Assembly (NCBI GenBank): GCA_018693315.1
Contig: JABHLR010000004.1
Coordinates: forward strand, 1-34,137
Length of the DNA stretch: 34,137 bases
Direction: 5' to 3'
Source: an archaeon
Lineage (GTDB): Archaea > Nanobdellota > Nanobdellia > Pacearchaeales > GW2011-AR1
Positions 1 to 9,760 of this stretch are shown here, piece by piece; the first letter of the stretch is position 1; every line of letters starts with the position of its first letter. Position numbers and translations under genes: made by a program. A model generated the notes under the pieces. The model was given only the letters and a program-made list of their open reading frames with translations, was not told the DNA's origin and did not search any database.

Positions 1-3000
1 AAAAAACTGAACATTAGATATACTAACAAAATGTTGCTCGCTACTATCTCCAGGATTTTGCCAAGCCCAAAATAGAACTGTAGCATTCGTCAAACTTTCC
101 ACTCCATCATTCCCAAAATCAACATAATCCCCATCACCATCAAAAGCAAACCCCTTTCCAAACTTCCCAGCATCAGTCTGAACCGCATTAACAATACTCC
201 CATTATTAGACCCAACATAATCCTCAACCGAAGTAGCATTAGCATCATCCATCCTCCACCACGAAACCAAACTATTATTAATATCAGCAATAATCGTCCC
301 ACTCCCAACCTCAGACGAACTCAAATTATAAACAACAGAACTACTATTATAATAACTATTATTCAAAGGCGAATTCAAAGTCAAAGTAGGACTAGAAGTA
401 TCAACACTAAAATTATTCACTCCACTGTCCACCACATTCCCCGCATAATCCTGAACATAGGCCTGATAACTATGTGAACCATCCGCAAAGCTCTCAGTAT
501 AAGAAACCCGAGTCGCATTATATAACCCAAGAACTTCCTCCGCTGTCAACGACCTGTTCAAAACAATAATATCGTCCATTGAGCCATTCCAATCCCTACC
601 ATTACCCTCTCCACCAATATACCATTCAGAAGTTGCTAAACTTACGTTATCAATAGCTCCTTCATTACAAAGTGTTCCATTAAGATATATCCACCCATAA
701 GTCCCATTACTTGTAACAAGCACATTTACCCAATTGTTCATATCTCCTACCAGAGGAGCATTACAATAAATACCTCCTGCCTGCGAAACTGAATTATACC
801 AACGCAAAACATACATATTATTTATTACCCTTATTCCAGGAGATAACTCACTCCCAAATTTCCTACCAACAACCCATTTGTTTGAGGGAGCCTCTTCTTC
901 GTTTTTCACCCACGCACTAATTGTAAATTCTCGATTCCCAGAAAAATTCAAACTCTGGTCATCCCCCATATCAACATAATCTCCATCCCCATCAAACGAA
1001 AACCCTTTCCCAAACTTCCCATTGTCAACCTGACTAGCATTATCAACAGGAACACCATCATTACTACCAATATAATCACTCACATTAGTACCATTCAAAT
1101 CATCCATCCTCCACCAACTAACCAAACTATTATTCAAATTCGAAACTATCATCGAACTCCCCTCATCACTCGAACTAACATTAATCAAAACCGTCGAATT
1201 ATCATAAACACTATTATTCAAAGGCGAAGCAACACTAACCGAAGGAAACGCAGTATCAACAACAAAACTCTGCACCTCCCCACCATCAACATTCCCAGCC
1301 AAATCCTGAGTCCAACCCCTAAACTCATGCGCCCCATCACCCAACGTCTCAGTATGCTCCAAAGCACTAGCATTATACAACGAAAGTATCTCTTCAACCG
1401 ACAACGACCTATTAAATATCATTACATCATCAACCGAACCATTCCACGAGCTAGGAATCTCTAAACTGTCCGAAGTAGTTGCCGTCACACCAATCCAAGC
1501 AGGAACCGCGGTAGTTCCCTGAACACCATCTACATACACCACCACATTAGTTCCATTTACAAGCCCAACAACATGATGCCAATTCGTATCTTCAATCCCA
1601 TCATTAAAAGCGGCCATGACAGAATCATCAGAACTATTCCAAACAGAAAATTCTATATTTTCTCCAGCATCCCAAGTCAAAGAGAAAAGATCAGTATCCC
1701 CGCTTTGCAGTATAATACCATTGGCTACCGACTTCGCTCCAACAGCACTTTTTACCCAAGCACTAACCGTAAAATCAGTCAACCCCTCAACAGCATCAAC
1801 ATCCCCAAAATCAATATAATCCCCATCCCCATCAAACGAAAATCCCTTCCCAAACTTCCCAGCATCAGTCTGAACAGCACCACTAACAGCCGTCCCATTA
1901 TTCAAACCCAAATAATCAACAACATCACCACTACCATTCAAATCATCCATCCTCCACCAACTCACAAGAGAATTATTAATATCAGCAACAATCGTCCCAC
2001 TCCCAACCTCACTAGAACTCAAATTATAAACAACAGAAGAACTATTATAATAACTATTATTCAAAGGCGAATTCAAAGTCAAAGTCGAACCAACAGTATC
2101 AACACTAAAATCATTCACACCACTATTCCTCACATTCCCCGCATAATCCTGAACATAGGCCTGATAACTATGTGAACCATCCGCAAAGCTCTCAGTATAA
2201 GAAACCCGAGTCGCATTATACAACCCCATTATCTCCGCATCCGTCAACGACCTATTCCAAATCATAACTTCATCAATAGTCCCATTAACATCATTATCTT
2301 CATTTCCATTCGCACCAATCCTAACTGGCGCCTCAGTATCCCTAAGCAAACCAGTCAAAGCAACAGGAGTCGCATCCGCAGCAACACCATTCACATATAT
2401 TTGAACCTCAGAACCATTATAAGTCCCAACAATATGATGCCAATCAAAATCCTCATTAATATTTGACGCACTACTCGCCTCCGCCACAGTATTTGAACCA
2501 TTTCTTACCTCAAATCTCCACGACTCATCATCAGACTTAACAAGTTTCCACACAGAAGAATCACCCGCCTTACTTACATAAAAAAAGCTAGTAGGTAATT
2601 CAATAACATTATTTTTCACCCAAGCACTCACACTAATCTCTGGTATAGCCTCAAACGCCGCGAGATCTCCCCCCATATCAACATAATCATTCACCCCATC
2701 AAAATCAAACCCCTTCCCAAACTTCCCAGCATCAGTCTGACTAGCATCATTAACAACACTACCATTATACACTCCAACATAATCAACAACCCCTCCAGTC
2801 CCATTCAAATCATCCATCCTCCACCACGAAATCAAACTATTATTCAAATTCGAAACAATCATCGAAGTCCCAGCCTCGCTACTCGAAACATTAACCAAAA
2901 CCGAAGAACTATCATAAACACTATTATTAACAGGACTAACAACACTCAAACTCGGAACACAAGTCCCAAGCATCATATCCCTATACAACGGCGAAAACGT

Positions 3001-6000
3001 CCCATCAACAAAACTCGAAGCACAATTCGTATAATTCAAAGCTATCACTCCATCACTCTCCCCAACATTCGAAGCATTATAAATCCCAGACAAAGTAACC
3101 AAAGTATCAACAAAAGTCATATTCCCACCAGTCGCCCCAATCGTCGTTACATTCCCCAAAGACGTTATCGAACTCGTAGCATTAATATAAACAGTCCCAC
3201 CATCTCCTGGAACTTCACCACCATCAAGACAACCCCCACGATTATCAATATCCCCCGAAAAATCAATTGTATTTCCATATAAAGCTATTCTTCCACCCCC
3301 TGCTCCCACTGTTACTCCATCACTATTTAAAGATTCATCTAAAGCAAGAAGAGAACCAGTTCCAGTTAAATTATCCGCAACAATCCAGATGCTTCCTCCA
3401 GCCCCTGCCTGCCCCCACGATTGACGCACCGGAGTAACACTTATATTCCCATCAATTTGCATTATCCCTCCAGATATTAACTTAATTGCCCCTCCTCCTA
3501 AACCAGAATTCCCTCCACTTCCTAAACTTGTTGGCTCTGTTTCAGAACCATACGGGTCATCCTCTCCTATATCACCAGACCCGCCATATCCGCCGTGTCC
3601 TCCACCCTCATTAGTCTCTCCAGAAGCAGGACCCTCACGAATAGCAAATCCCTCTCCCACTCCATCAATACTAGCATTCTCCTGAATTGTAACATTCCCA
3701 CTAACATTAATCACAACTCCCTGCCCATTATCATCAGCAGTCATATTCAAAGGATGAACCCCTAACATAGTCCCATTTGGAATAACCAAATTCCCATTAA
3801 TAGTATAATTTCCAGAAGGAAGACCAATGCTCCCATTTAAAGTCCACCCATCACCAGGCCAAGTATAATTAGTAACTCCGGCTTTACTACCCCACAACAA
3901 AGTTCCAGGCCTTGAAGAACCTGCCCCAGCCCCCTTATCAACACTAATAACCCCATCATAATTATAAGAATCAAAATCTAGTCTTATTCTTCCGCCGCCG
4001 CCGCCATTTCCCGTTGTACCCGACCCACCATCAGCATTTATCGTCCCGCTACCAGTTAAATTATCCGCAACCAACCAAATACTCCCTCCAGAACTAGTAT
4101 CTTGCCAAGTACCATCTACACCCTTCATATCAACAATCCCATCTACCTCTAGCACATTACTTGCCTCTAATTTAATTGCACTCCCTCCTCCATTATTATC
4201 CCCCCCACTTCCCAAACTAGTTGGAGCGCTTGCATTCCCATAAACAACATCACGGTCACCATAACCACCATGACCTCCCGCCTGATTCGTAGACCCATAC
4301 CCCGGCCCAACTTCCGTCGGAAACCCCAACCCAACCCCATCAATAACACCACTACTACCAACACTAATATTCCCATTAACCGAAGTCCAAACTTGCCCCT
4401 CCCCATTCACACTAGTATTATAAGGATAATCCCCATAAACATAAACAGTCCCATTCGACACATCAATATTCCCCGTCACATTCCAATACTGCGTCCCCTC
4501 CATATACAACTCCGCAACCTCCGCCGCCGACAACGACCTATTCCAAATCGCCACCTCATCAATCGAACCGTTCATATCATACGCATCATTTGCCCTTATA
4601 CCAATCCGAAGACCGGTAGTAGAATCACGAATAGAACCTGTTTGCGAAGAAGGACTAGCTCCTTCCGCACCATCTATATAAAGCAAAACGGCTGTCCCAT
4701 TATAGACTCCAACAAGATGATGCCACTCTCCATCTATTATAGCATTATCACCAGTGTTTGAACCTACCATGCCAGAACCCGTATCTACAGAGAAAATAAT
4801 ACGGTCATACGTTCCCCACCTATGAAGACTCCATGATTGCCAAGCAGCAGAACCAGGATTATATTTTGCAACAAAACTATTATCACTGCCAAACTCAACC
4901 TCTTTAACCCAAGCACTCACTGTTAATTCACCCACATTATCAATACCGCTAACATCTCCCATATCAATATAATCCCCAACCCCATCAAACGAATAAGCCC
5001 CAGCCCCCTTCCTCCCTGCAGTAGCAAAAGTAGCATCAGCAACAACACTCCCATTATTTCCATGCCCCGAAAAATCATAAACAACAGTATCATTCTCTCC
5101 ATAAGCAGAATCATTATTCAAATGATACAACCCAACAAGCCCAGTCAAACTAACACCAGAAGTCTCAACCTCTGCAGTTCCATAAGTCCCATTCCCAAAC
5201 AACGAATTCATATAAACACTCCCTCCATAACTTCCACCAACACTAAAATTATTCAAATACTGCGGCATCGTCTCCCTCGTCACATTACAATCATCACTCC
5301 CCGTCCCATTAAATATCACATTATCATAAGCAACAGGCACAGCCCCCTTACTCCAACACGACACATTATCAAACCTCTGAATCGAACCCGTCGAACAATT
5401 CCAAACATTATCAAACGCCGAATGATTCCCCACCCCCATATTATACAACCGCAAAATCTCCGCATCCGACAACGACCTATTATAAATCGCCATCTCATCT
5501 ATCGTCCCATTCCAAAAGTAATCGCCAACCGAATTTGACCCTATCTTAAGCCCATCCGAACCACCCCCAAAAGTCTGTAAAGTTCCGGAAAAAGCAGGAG
5601 GGGTAGCATCAACATTAACAGCATCAACATAAACCTGCACATGAGTCCCATTTAAAACCCCAACAAGATGATGCCAATTTGTATCTTGAATACAATCAAC
5701 ACATCTTGCGGAAGATAATGTATTACTGGTATTATATATATCAAAATTTACATTATCTCCAATATCCCAATTTAAACCAAGCACCCTATCGCCAGCACTA
5801 TTCCCAAATTTAATAACACTATTAACTACACCCGATGAAGCCTCAGCAGTTTTAACCCACGCAGTAACACTCAGAGTACTCCATCCAGAAGTATTAAACC
5901 CAATACCCAAATCAATATCATCATCAACCCCATCAAACTCCATAGCCCCACTAGACAAAATCCCCCCACTAGAATTAAACACCGCCTCAGTATTATTCCC

Positions 6001-8487
6001 ATGAAGCAAATTCCCCGAACTATCATTCACCCTCCCACGATTATAAATATTTGAAATCTCACTAGCAGACAAAGTCCTATTCCACATCGCCACCTCATCA
6101 ATATCACCATTCCAACTATTAGCTCCAGCATAATCAGAACCTATAAATAATCCAGTCGAAGGCTGAGACCAGTCTATATCTCCAGGATTTGTCCCAGTAG
6201 AACTGACAAAAACACCATTTTTATATACCGAGGTATCTGTCCCATTCCAAGTTGCCGTAAGATAAACCCATTCATTATCTGGAAAAATTGTAGCGAATGT
6301 GTTACTCGTATCCGTATTAAAACCACCACTAGTCAGAAAACCAACCTGCAAAGAACCATACCAAGTACGAAGATTAATTACGTCTCCATAAGTAGGATGA
6401 CCCGTATTAACATTATACAACCTCATCCCATTAACATCACCATCACTCTTTGCCCAAATAGATATACTAAAATTCCCAGGCGAGCCAATCGCATCAGCGA
6501 AATCACTCGTGACTACAATATGATCATCGTCATCGTCATCACCGTCATTATAAAACGAATAAGCCCCCGCCCCCTTCACCCCAGACGTAGTAAACACCGC
6601 CTCATTAACAACCGTCCCATTATTCCCATTCCCACTCGCATCATAAACATGAGTAGAATTCTCACCAAGCGAACCATCATTATTCAAATGCCACAACCCA
6701 ACAAGCCCAGTCAAATTCACATCACTCCCATAATCCAACTCCCACAAACTCCTATCAAGCTCATTCATATGCCACAACCCAACTAAACCCGTCTCAGCCT
6801 CGGCAACAATCTCATAAGCCTGATAACTCAAATGCGGAACAACCCACTCAACATAATCAACAAAACTATCATTATCCAAATCATAAGCAACATAATCCAC
6901 AGCAATCTTAACCAACCCCTCGTTTACATCCACGCTCTCATTCTCAACACTCTCGTTCTCAGAAGTTTCATTAACCTCAGCAACAACATTCCCACTAATC
7001 AACAAATTAAAACTCTCATTATCCGCCTCAACATCTTTCTTCTTTTCCTTTTTAACTTTTTTCTCAACACTATCATTAACCTCCGTAACATTCTCAACAC
7101 TCTCATCCTTATCCTTCTTTTCCTTTTTCTCAACATCACTCTCATTCTCAACACTCTCATTAACTTCAACAACCTTGCCGACCTCGTCCGATTCATCGGA
7201 TGCCATCTGGGCAGGAGGTACACCCTTGGGTGCATCATCACTAACATCACTAACATTCAAATAACCCAAAGCAACAGCATCCTCAACAGAAGCATACCAA
7301 TAAACTTTCAAATCAGAACTATTAACACCAGCACTCATATTATCCAAAACAGTATAAGCCAAAATCTCAGTATAATTATAAACATCATCAGCCGAAATCA
7401 CAACCCTCTTCCCATTACTAATATTACTCTCATTAGAAACAGGAGCCTCAGTATAATACTCAACAGCAACTTCCTCCCCCTCGCTAGCAACCCCACTCAA
7501 ATCAACAACAGTAGAATTCTCACCATCAACAATATTCCCACCAGCCTCGAGCTCATCCTCCAAAACAACATTCCCAGAAATCGTAAAACCAGCAACCCAA
7601 TTCCAAACCCGAGTAAACCAACCCTCGCCAGAAGAAATCTCACGAGCAACATTACCAGTCATAATCCCCGAAACAATCTCAGACCGATCAGCCTCGTCGA
7701 CAACAGAATCATAATCCTCAATCTCAGCCTCAGCCTCACCAACTTCCTCGTCGGTCAAAACAGAAATATTCTCAGCACCCAAAGGAATCTCAACACTAAC
7801 ATTATCGCCCGAAACATCAACCTTCTTCAGCCACTTAACCGGCCGATTAATCACAGCCTTATATTGCAAAGTCGTCACATTCTCAACAACAGAAACATTC
7901 ACAACAGTCTCGTTAGCAACAGTATCATTGACAATCGTTTCATTGACAACAGTTTCGTTAGCAACAGTCTCATTAGCTACGATCTCATTTACAACGCCTT
8001 CATTGACAGATGTTTCATTCACAACAGTTTCGTTTACAATAGTCTCGTTTACAACGCTTTCATTAGAAACACTTTCATTCACAACCGTTTCATTAGCAAC
8101 AGGCTCATCAACTAATTCCTCAACGCTCTCGTTTTCCACCACCACATCCTCAGAAACCTCTTCCTCGATATCATCCACAACAACAGGCTCATCAACTAAT
8201 TCCTCAACAGGAACATCCTCACCTTCAACAACAAAACCCGTCACACCATCCCAAACATCACCAGCAACTCCAGAATTAAAAGCGAAAAAACCCAAAGCAA
8301 AAATCAAGATCAAAACAGGCAACAAAAACAACAACTTCTTTTTTACACTACTTCCCAACTCCAAATCTTTCTTATCAACTTTAATATATCTCTTCTTCGG
8401 CTTCCCCGTTTTCGGATCACGATACGACTCATAAAAATACGGACCATACTTCTTTCCTTTAACTGCAATATACCTTTCATGCACCAT
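1..8487 (-). CDS. Giant LamG-repeat surface protein, C-terminus truncated by the window edge
   Basis: ATG at 8487 (MVHERYIAVKGKKYGPYFYESYRDPKTGKPKKRYIKVDKK...). 8487 = 3 x 2829, and the same frame is open at the left edge (...FVSISNVQFF). All segments translated by eye give LamG-like sequence in this frame (e.g. QTDAGKFGKGFxFDGDGDYVDFGD, WNGSxDDVxIxNRSLSxEE). Not every codon was checked, so an internal frameshift is not excluded. Confidence 0.88.
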   Translation of the reverse strand, partial: MVHERYIAVKGKKYGPYFYESYRDPKTGKPKKRYIKVDKKDLELGSSVKKKLLFLLPVLILIFALGFFAFNSGVAGDVWDGVTGFVVEGEDVPVEELVDEPVVVDDIEEEVSEDVVVENESVEELVDEPVANETVVNESVSNESVVNETIVNETVVNETSVNEGVVNEIVANETVANETVVNETIVNDTVANETVVNVSVVENVTTLQYKAVINRPVKWLKKVDVSGDNVSVEIPLGAENISVLTDEEVGEAEAEIEDYDSVVDEADRSEIVSGIMTGNVAREISSGEGWFTRVWNWVAGFTISGNVVLEDELEAGGNIVDGENSTVVDLSGVASEGEEVAVEYYTEAPVSNESNISNGKRVVISADDVYNYTEILAYTVLDNMSAGVNSSDLKVYWYASVEDAVALGYLNVSDVSDDAPKGVPPAQMASDESDEVGKVVEVNESVENESDVEKKEKKDKDESVENVTEVNDSVEKKVKKEKKKDVEADNESFNLLISGNVVAEVNETSENESVENESVDVNEGLVKIAVDYVAYDLDNDSFVDYVEWVVPHLSYQAYEIVAEAETGLVGLWHMNELDRSLWELDYGSDVNLTGLVGLWHLNNDGSLGENSTHVYDASGNGNNGTVVNEAVFTTSGVKGAGAYSFYNDGDDDDDDHIVVTSDFADAIGSPGNFSISIWAKSDGDVNGMRLYNVNTGHPTYGDVINLRTWYGSLQVGFLTSGGFNTDTSNTFATIFPDNEWVYLTATWNGTDTSVYKNGVFVSSTGTNPGDIDWSQPSTGLFIGSDYAGANSWNGDIDEVAMWNRTLSASEISNIYNRGRVNDSSGNLLHGNNTEAVFNSSGGILSSGAMEFDGVDDDIDLGIGFNTSGWSTLSVTAWVKTAEASSGVVNSVIKFGNSAGDRVLGLNWDIGDNVNFDIYNTSNTLSSARCVDCIQDTNWHHLVGVLNGTHVQVYVDAVNVDATPPAFSGTLQTFGGGSDGLKIGSNSVGDYFWNGTIDEMAIYNRSLSDAEILRLYNMGVGNHSAFDNVWNCSTGSIQRFDNVSCWSKGAVPVAYDNVIFNGTGSDDCNVTRETMPQYLNNFSVGGSYGGSVYMNSLFGNGTYGTAEVETSGVSLTGLVGLYHLNNDSAYGENDTVVYDFSGHGNNGSVVADATFATAGRKGAGAYSFDGVGDYIDMGDVSGIDNVGELTVSAWVKEVEFGSDNSFVAKYNPGSAAWQSWSLHRWGTYDRIIFSVDTGSGMVGSNTGDNAIIDGEWHHLVGVYNGTAVLLYIDGAEGASPSSQTGSIRDSTTGLRIGIRANDAYDMNGSIDEVAIWNRSLSAAEVAELYMEGTQYWNVTGNIDVSNGTVYVYGDYPYNTSVNGEGQVWTSVNGNISVGSSGVIDGVGLGFPTEVGPGYGSTNQAGGHGGYGDRDVVYGNASAPTSLGSGGDNNGGGSAIKLEASNVLEVDGIVDMKGVDGTWQDTSSGGSIWLVADNLTGSGTINADGGSGTTGNGGGGGRIRLDFDSYNYDGVISVDKGAGAGSSRPGTLLWGSKAGVTNYTWPGDGWTLNGSIGLPSGNYTINGNLVIPNGTMLGVHPLNMTADDNGQGVVINVSGNVTIQENASIDGVGEGFAIREGPASGETNEGGGHGGYGGSGDIGEDDPYGSETEPTSLGSGGNSGLGGGAIKLISGGIMQIDGNISVTPVRQSWGQAGAGGSIWIVADNLTGTGSLLALDESLNSDGVTVGAGGGRIALYGNTIDFSGDIDNRGGCLDGGEVPGDGGTVYINATSSITSLGNVTTIGATGGNMTFVDTLVTLSGIYNASNVGESDGVIALNYTNCASSFVDGTFSPLYRDMMLGTCVPSLSVVSPVNNSVYDSSSVLVNVSSSEAGTSMIVSNLNNSLISWWRMDDLNGTGGVVDYVGVYNGSVVNDASQTDAGKFGKGFDFDGVNDYVDMGGDLAAFEAIPEISVSAWVKNNVIELPTSFFYVSKAGDSSVWKLVKSDDESWRFEVRNGSNTVAEASSASNINEDFDWHHIVGTYNGSEVQIYVNGVAADATPVALTGLLRDTEAPVRIGANGNEDNDVNGTIDEVMIWNRSLTDAEIMGLYNATRVSYTESFADGSHSYQAYVQDYAGNVRNSGVNDFSVDTVGSTLTLNSPLNNSYYNSSSVVYNLSSSEVGSGTIVADINNSLVSWWRMDDLNGSGDVVDYLGLNNGTAVSGAVQTDAGKFGKGFSFDGDGDYIDFGDVDAVEGLTDFTVSAWVKSAVGAKSVANGIILQSGDTDLFSLTWDAGENIEFSVWNSSDDSVMAAFNDGIEDTNWHHVVGLVNGTNVVVYVDGVQGTTAVPAWIGVTATTSDSLEIPSSWNGSVDDVMIFNRSLSVEEILSLYNASALEHTETLGDGAHEFRGWTQDLAGNVDGGEVQSFVVDTAFPSVSVASPLNNSVYDNSTVLINVSSSDEGSSMIVSNLNNSLVSWWRMDDLNGTNVSDYIGSNDGVPVDNASQVDNGKFGKGFSFDGDGDYVDMGDDQSLNFSGNREFTISAWVKNEEEAPSNKWVVGRKFGSELSPGIRVINNMYVLRWYNSVSQAGGIYCNAPLVGDMNNWVNVLVTSNGTYGWIYLNGTLCNEGAIDNVSLATSEWYIGGEGNGRDWNGSMDDIIVLNRSLTAEEVLGLYNATRVSYTESFADGSHSYQAYVQDYAGNVVDSGVNNFSVDTSSPTLTLNSPLNNSYYNSSSVVYNLSSSEVGSGTIIADINNSLVSWWRMDDANATSVEDYVGSNNGSIVNAVQTDAGKFGKGFAFDGDGDYVDFGNDGVESLTNATVLFWAWQNPGDSSEQHFVSISNVQFF
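433..522. repeat. 90-bp perfect direct repeat, copy 1, within the LamG gene
   Basis: cacattccccgcataatcctgaacataggcctgataactatgtgaaccatccgcaaagctctcagtataagaaacccgagtcgcattata is identical to 2131-2220. Confidence 0.95.
2131..2220. repeat. 90-bp perfect direct repeat, copy 2
   Basis: Identical to 433-522 at an offset of 1698 bp. Flanking sequence at the same offset (~290-432 vs ~1988-2130) is also highly similar. Confidence 0.95.
7880..8120 (-). repeat. Degenerate 15-nt tandem repeat encoding (V/A)-(V/I)-N-E-(T/S) pentapeptides, a run of N-glycosylation sequons
   Basis: Minus-strand translation reads VANETVVNESVSNESVVNETIVNETVVNETSVNEGVVNEIVANETVANETVVNETIVNDTVANETVVNVS. Confidence 0.85.
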
Positions 8488-8503
8488 CTTTAAGATACTA
8501 AAT

Positions 8504-8558
8504 GTAGTGTAAAACCGATATATAAACCTTATTGGACAAAAAAAACAGTAGTGTAAAA
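8504..8558. promoter_or_regulatory. Promoter of the giant surface gene: TATA-like box flanked by two direct repeats gtagtgtaaaa
   Basis: gtagtgtaaaa at 8504-8514 and 8548-8558. Minus-strand GGTTTATATATC lies at about 8517-8528, upstream of the ATG at 8487. Confidence 0.5.
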
Positions 8559-8578
8559 ACAAAATTCCTCGTCAACAA

Positions 8579-9517
8579 CTAAGCATCTAATTCTTTAATA
8601 AGATTCTCCACATCAACCTTCTCAACCCCAGAAGCAATAATCTCCAAATTATTAAAAAAGTTATTAGTCTTCACATTCCCTGACAAATAAATCTCAGTCC
8701 CAATAAAATCATCCCTAAACGCCAAAGCCTTCGCCTCATCCTTCAAATCCTCTTCCGGAACAACCAAAGCAATCTGATCGCTAAACATAACAATCCTCAT
8801 CGTCTCAGTCCCATCATCCAAAACAAAATTCAAAATCGCCTTATCCTTCGGAGTAATCACGCCATGCTCCGCACACTTATACGCCTCACCCTCTTGCAAA
8901 GCCTTCTTGTTGCACTCAGGACAAACGTGATAAAACCTCGGCGAAAAAACCTGAACAACAGTCCCACGAATCCTAACATTCTGCCCCTGTCTAGCCTCAA
9001 CCAAAGTTATCTCATTTGTAACAGCCCCAGTCTTAATCTCATCCATAACAGTCGAACTCTTCTTAATCTCACTAAAACCACTCAAATGAATCTCCATATC
9101 CCTCGTCGCCCCATTCTTAATCTCAACAACATCTCCCTCCTTAATCGTCCCATCCTCAATCAAAGCAATATGATTCACGTCCCACAAAACAACACGAGTA
9201 CTCCCTGTATCATCAGCAATCACAAAATTCGCAACCTTCCCTTCTCGCCCATTCTTAGAATACTCACGCACAGGAAACAAATTAATAACCTTCGCGACAA
9301 CATTAACCTTCCTCATCCCAGCCATCAACTCACCAATCTTCAAATCCTGATCCTCAAAATTAATCCCAAGCTCGGCCGCAATAATCTGCGCAGCTCCTTC
9401 CTTCGAAATCAACCCAGACAGCTTAGCTTTCTTAGCCTCAACCTTCCGCTCAACCTCTTCTTTCTCGATGCCCGCCGACGTCGCAATCCTCTCAATTAAT
9501 AAATCATAATTTTGCAT
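8579..9517 (-). CDS. rpa: Archaeal replication protein A (OB-fold ssDNA-binding protein)
   Basis: MQNYDLLIERIATSAGIEKEEVERKVEAKKAKLSGLISKEGAAQIIAAELGI... followed by OB-fold segments (VRIRGTVVQVFSPRFYHVCPECNKKA...). The start at 9517 is preferred over 9538. Confidence 0.88.
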   Translation of the reverse strand: MQNYDLLIERIATSAGIEKEEVERKVEAKKAKLSGLISKEGAAQIIAAELGINFEDQDLKIGELMAGMRKVNVVAKVINLFPVREYSKNGREGKVANFVIADDTGSTRVVLWDVNHIALIEDGTIKEGDVVEIKNGATRDMEIHLSGFSEIKKSSTVMDEIKTGAVTNEITLVEARQGQNVRIRGTVVQVFSPRFYHVCPECNKKALQEGEAYKCAEHGVITPKDKAILNFVLDDGTETMRIVMFSDQIALVVPEEDLKDEAKALAFRDDFIGTEIYLSGNVKTNNFFNNLEIIASGVEKVDVENLIKELDA

Positions 9518-9603
9518 GAATAAAAAACACCTCAACACTATTTAAGTATTATTGAGATTAACCGCACAGTAAAACTTATAAAGCAAATTCAAGACATCTA
9601 ACT

Positions 9604-9759
9604 ATGAAAAAGAACGAATGCATAAGCTGCAACAAAGAAACGTCAAAGAGCGTAAAGTTCCCCTGCCCTAAGTGCAGCGAACAAATCCTACGATGCGACA
9701 AATGCCGAAGTCTATCAATCGAATATAAATGCCCTAAGTGCGAATACAAAGGCCCATAA
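9604..9759 (+). CDS. Zinc-ribbon RNA-binding-type small protein (51 aa, DUF1610/HVO_2753-like)
   Basis: MKKNECISCNKETSKSVKFPCPKCSEQILRCDKCRSLSIEYKCPKCEYKGP*. Four CxxC knuckles, immediately upstream of EF1B. Too short for the ORF track. Confidence 0.85.
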   Translation: MKKNECISCNKETSKSVKFPCPKCSEQILRCDKCRSLSIEYKCPKCEYKGP

Positions 9760-9760
9760 A

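Noticed and set aside
1573-2175. 200-aa plus-strand ORF (and 1616-1819, 4270-4761, 5062-5538, 6397-6786)
   Set aside because: Antisense to the giant LamG gene. The translations are I/N/P/T/R-rich, typical of reverse-complemented AT-biased coding sequence.
6832-8115. 427-aa plus-strand ORF, and 7928-8434 with SLTTVSLATVS repeats
   Set aside because: Antisense to the N-terminal stalk. The repeat is the complement of the NET/NES repeat; no plus-strand promoter or domain.
7880-8120. CRISPR-like array
   Set aside because: Contiguous degenerate 15-nt coding repeats with no spacers and no cas genes nearby.
8864-9499. 211-aa plus-strand ORF
   Set aside because: Antisense to the clear RPA gene; low-complexity translation.
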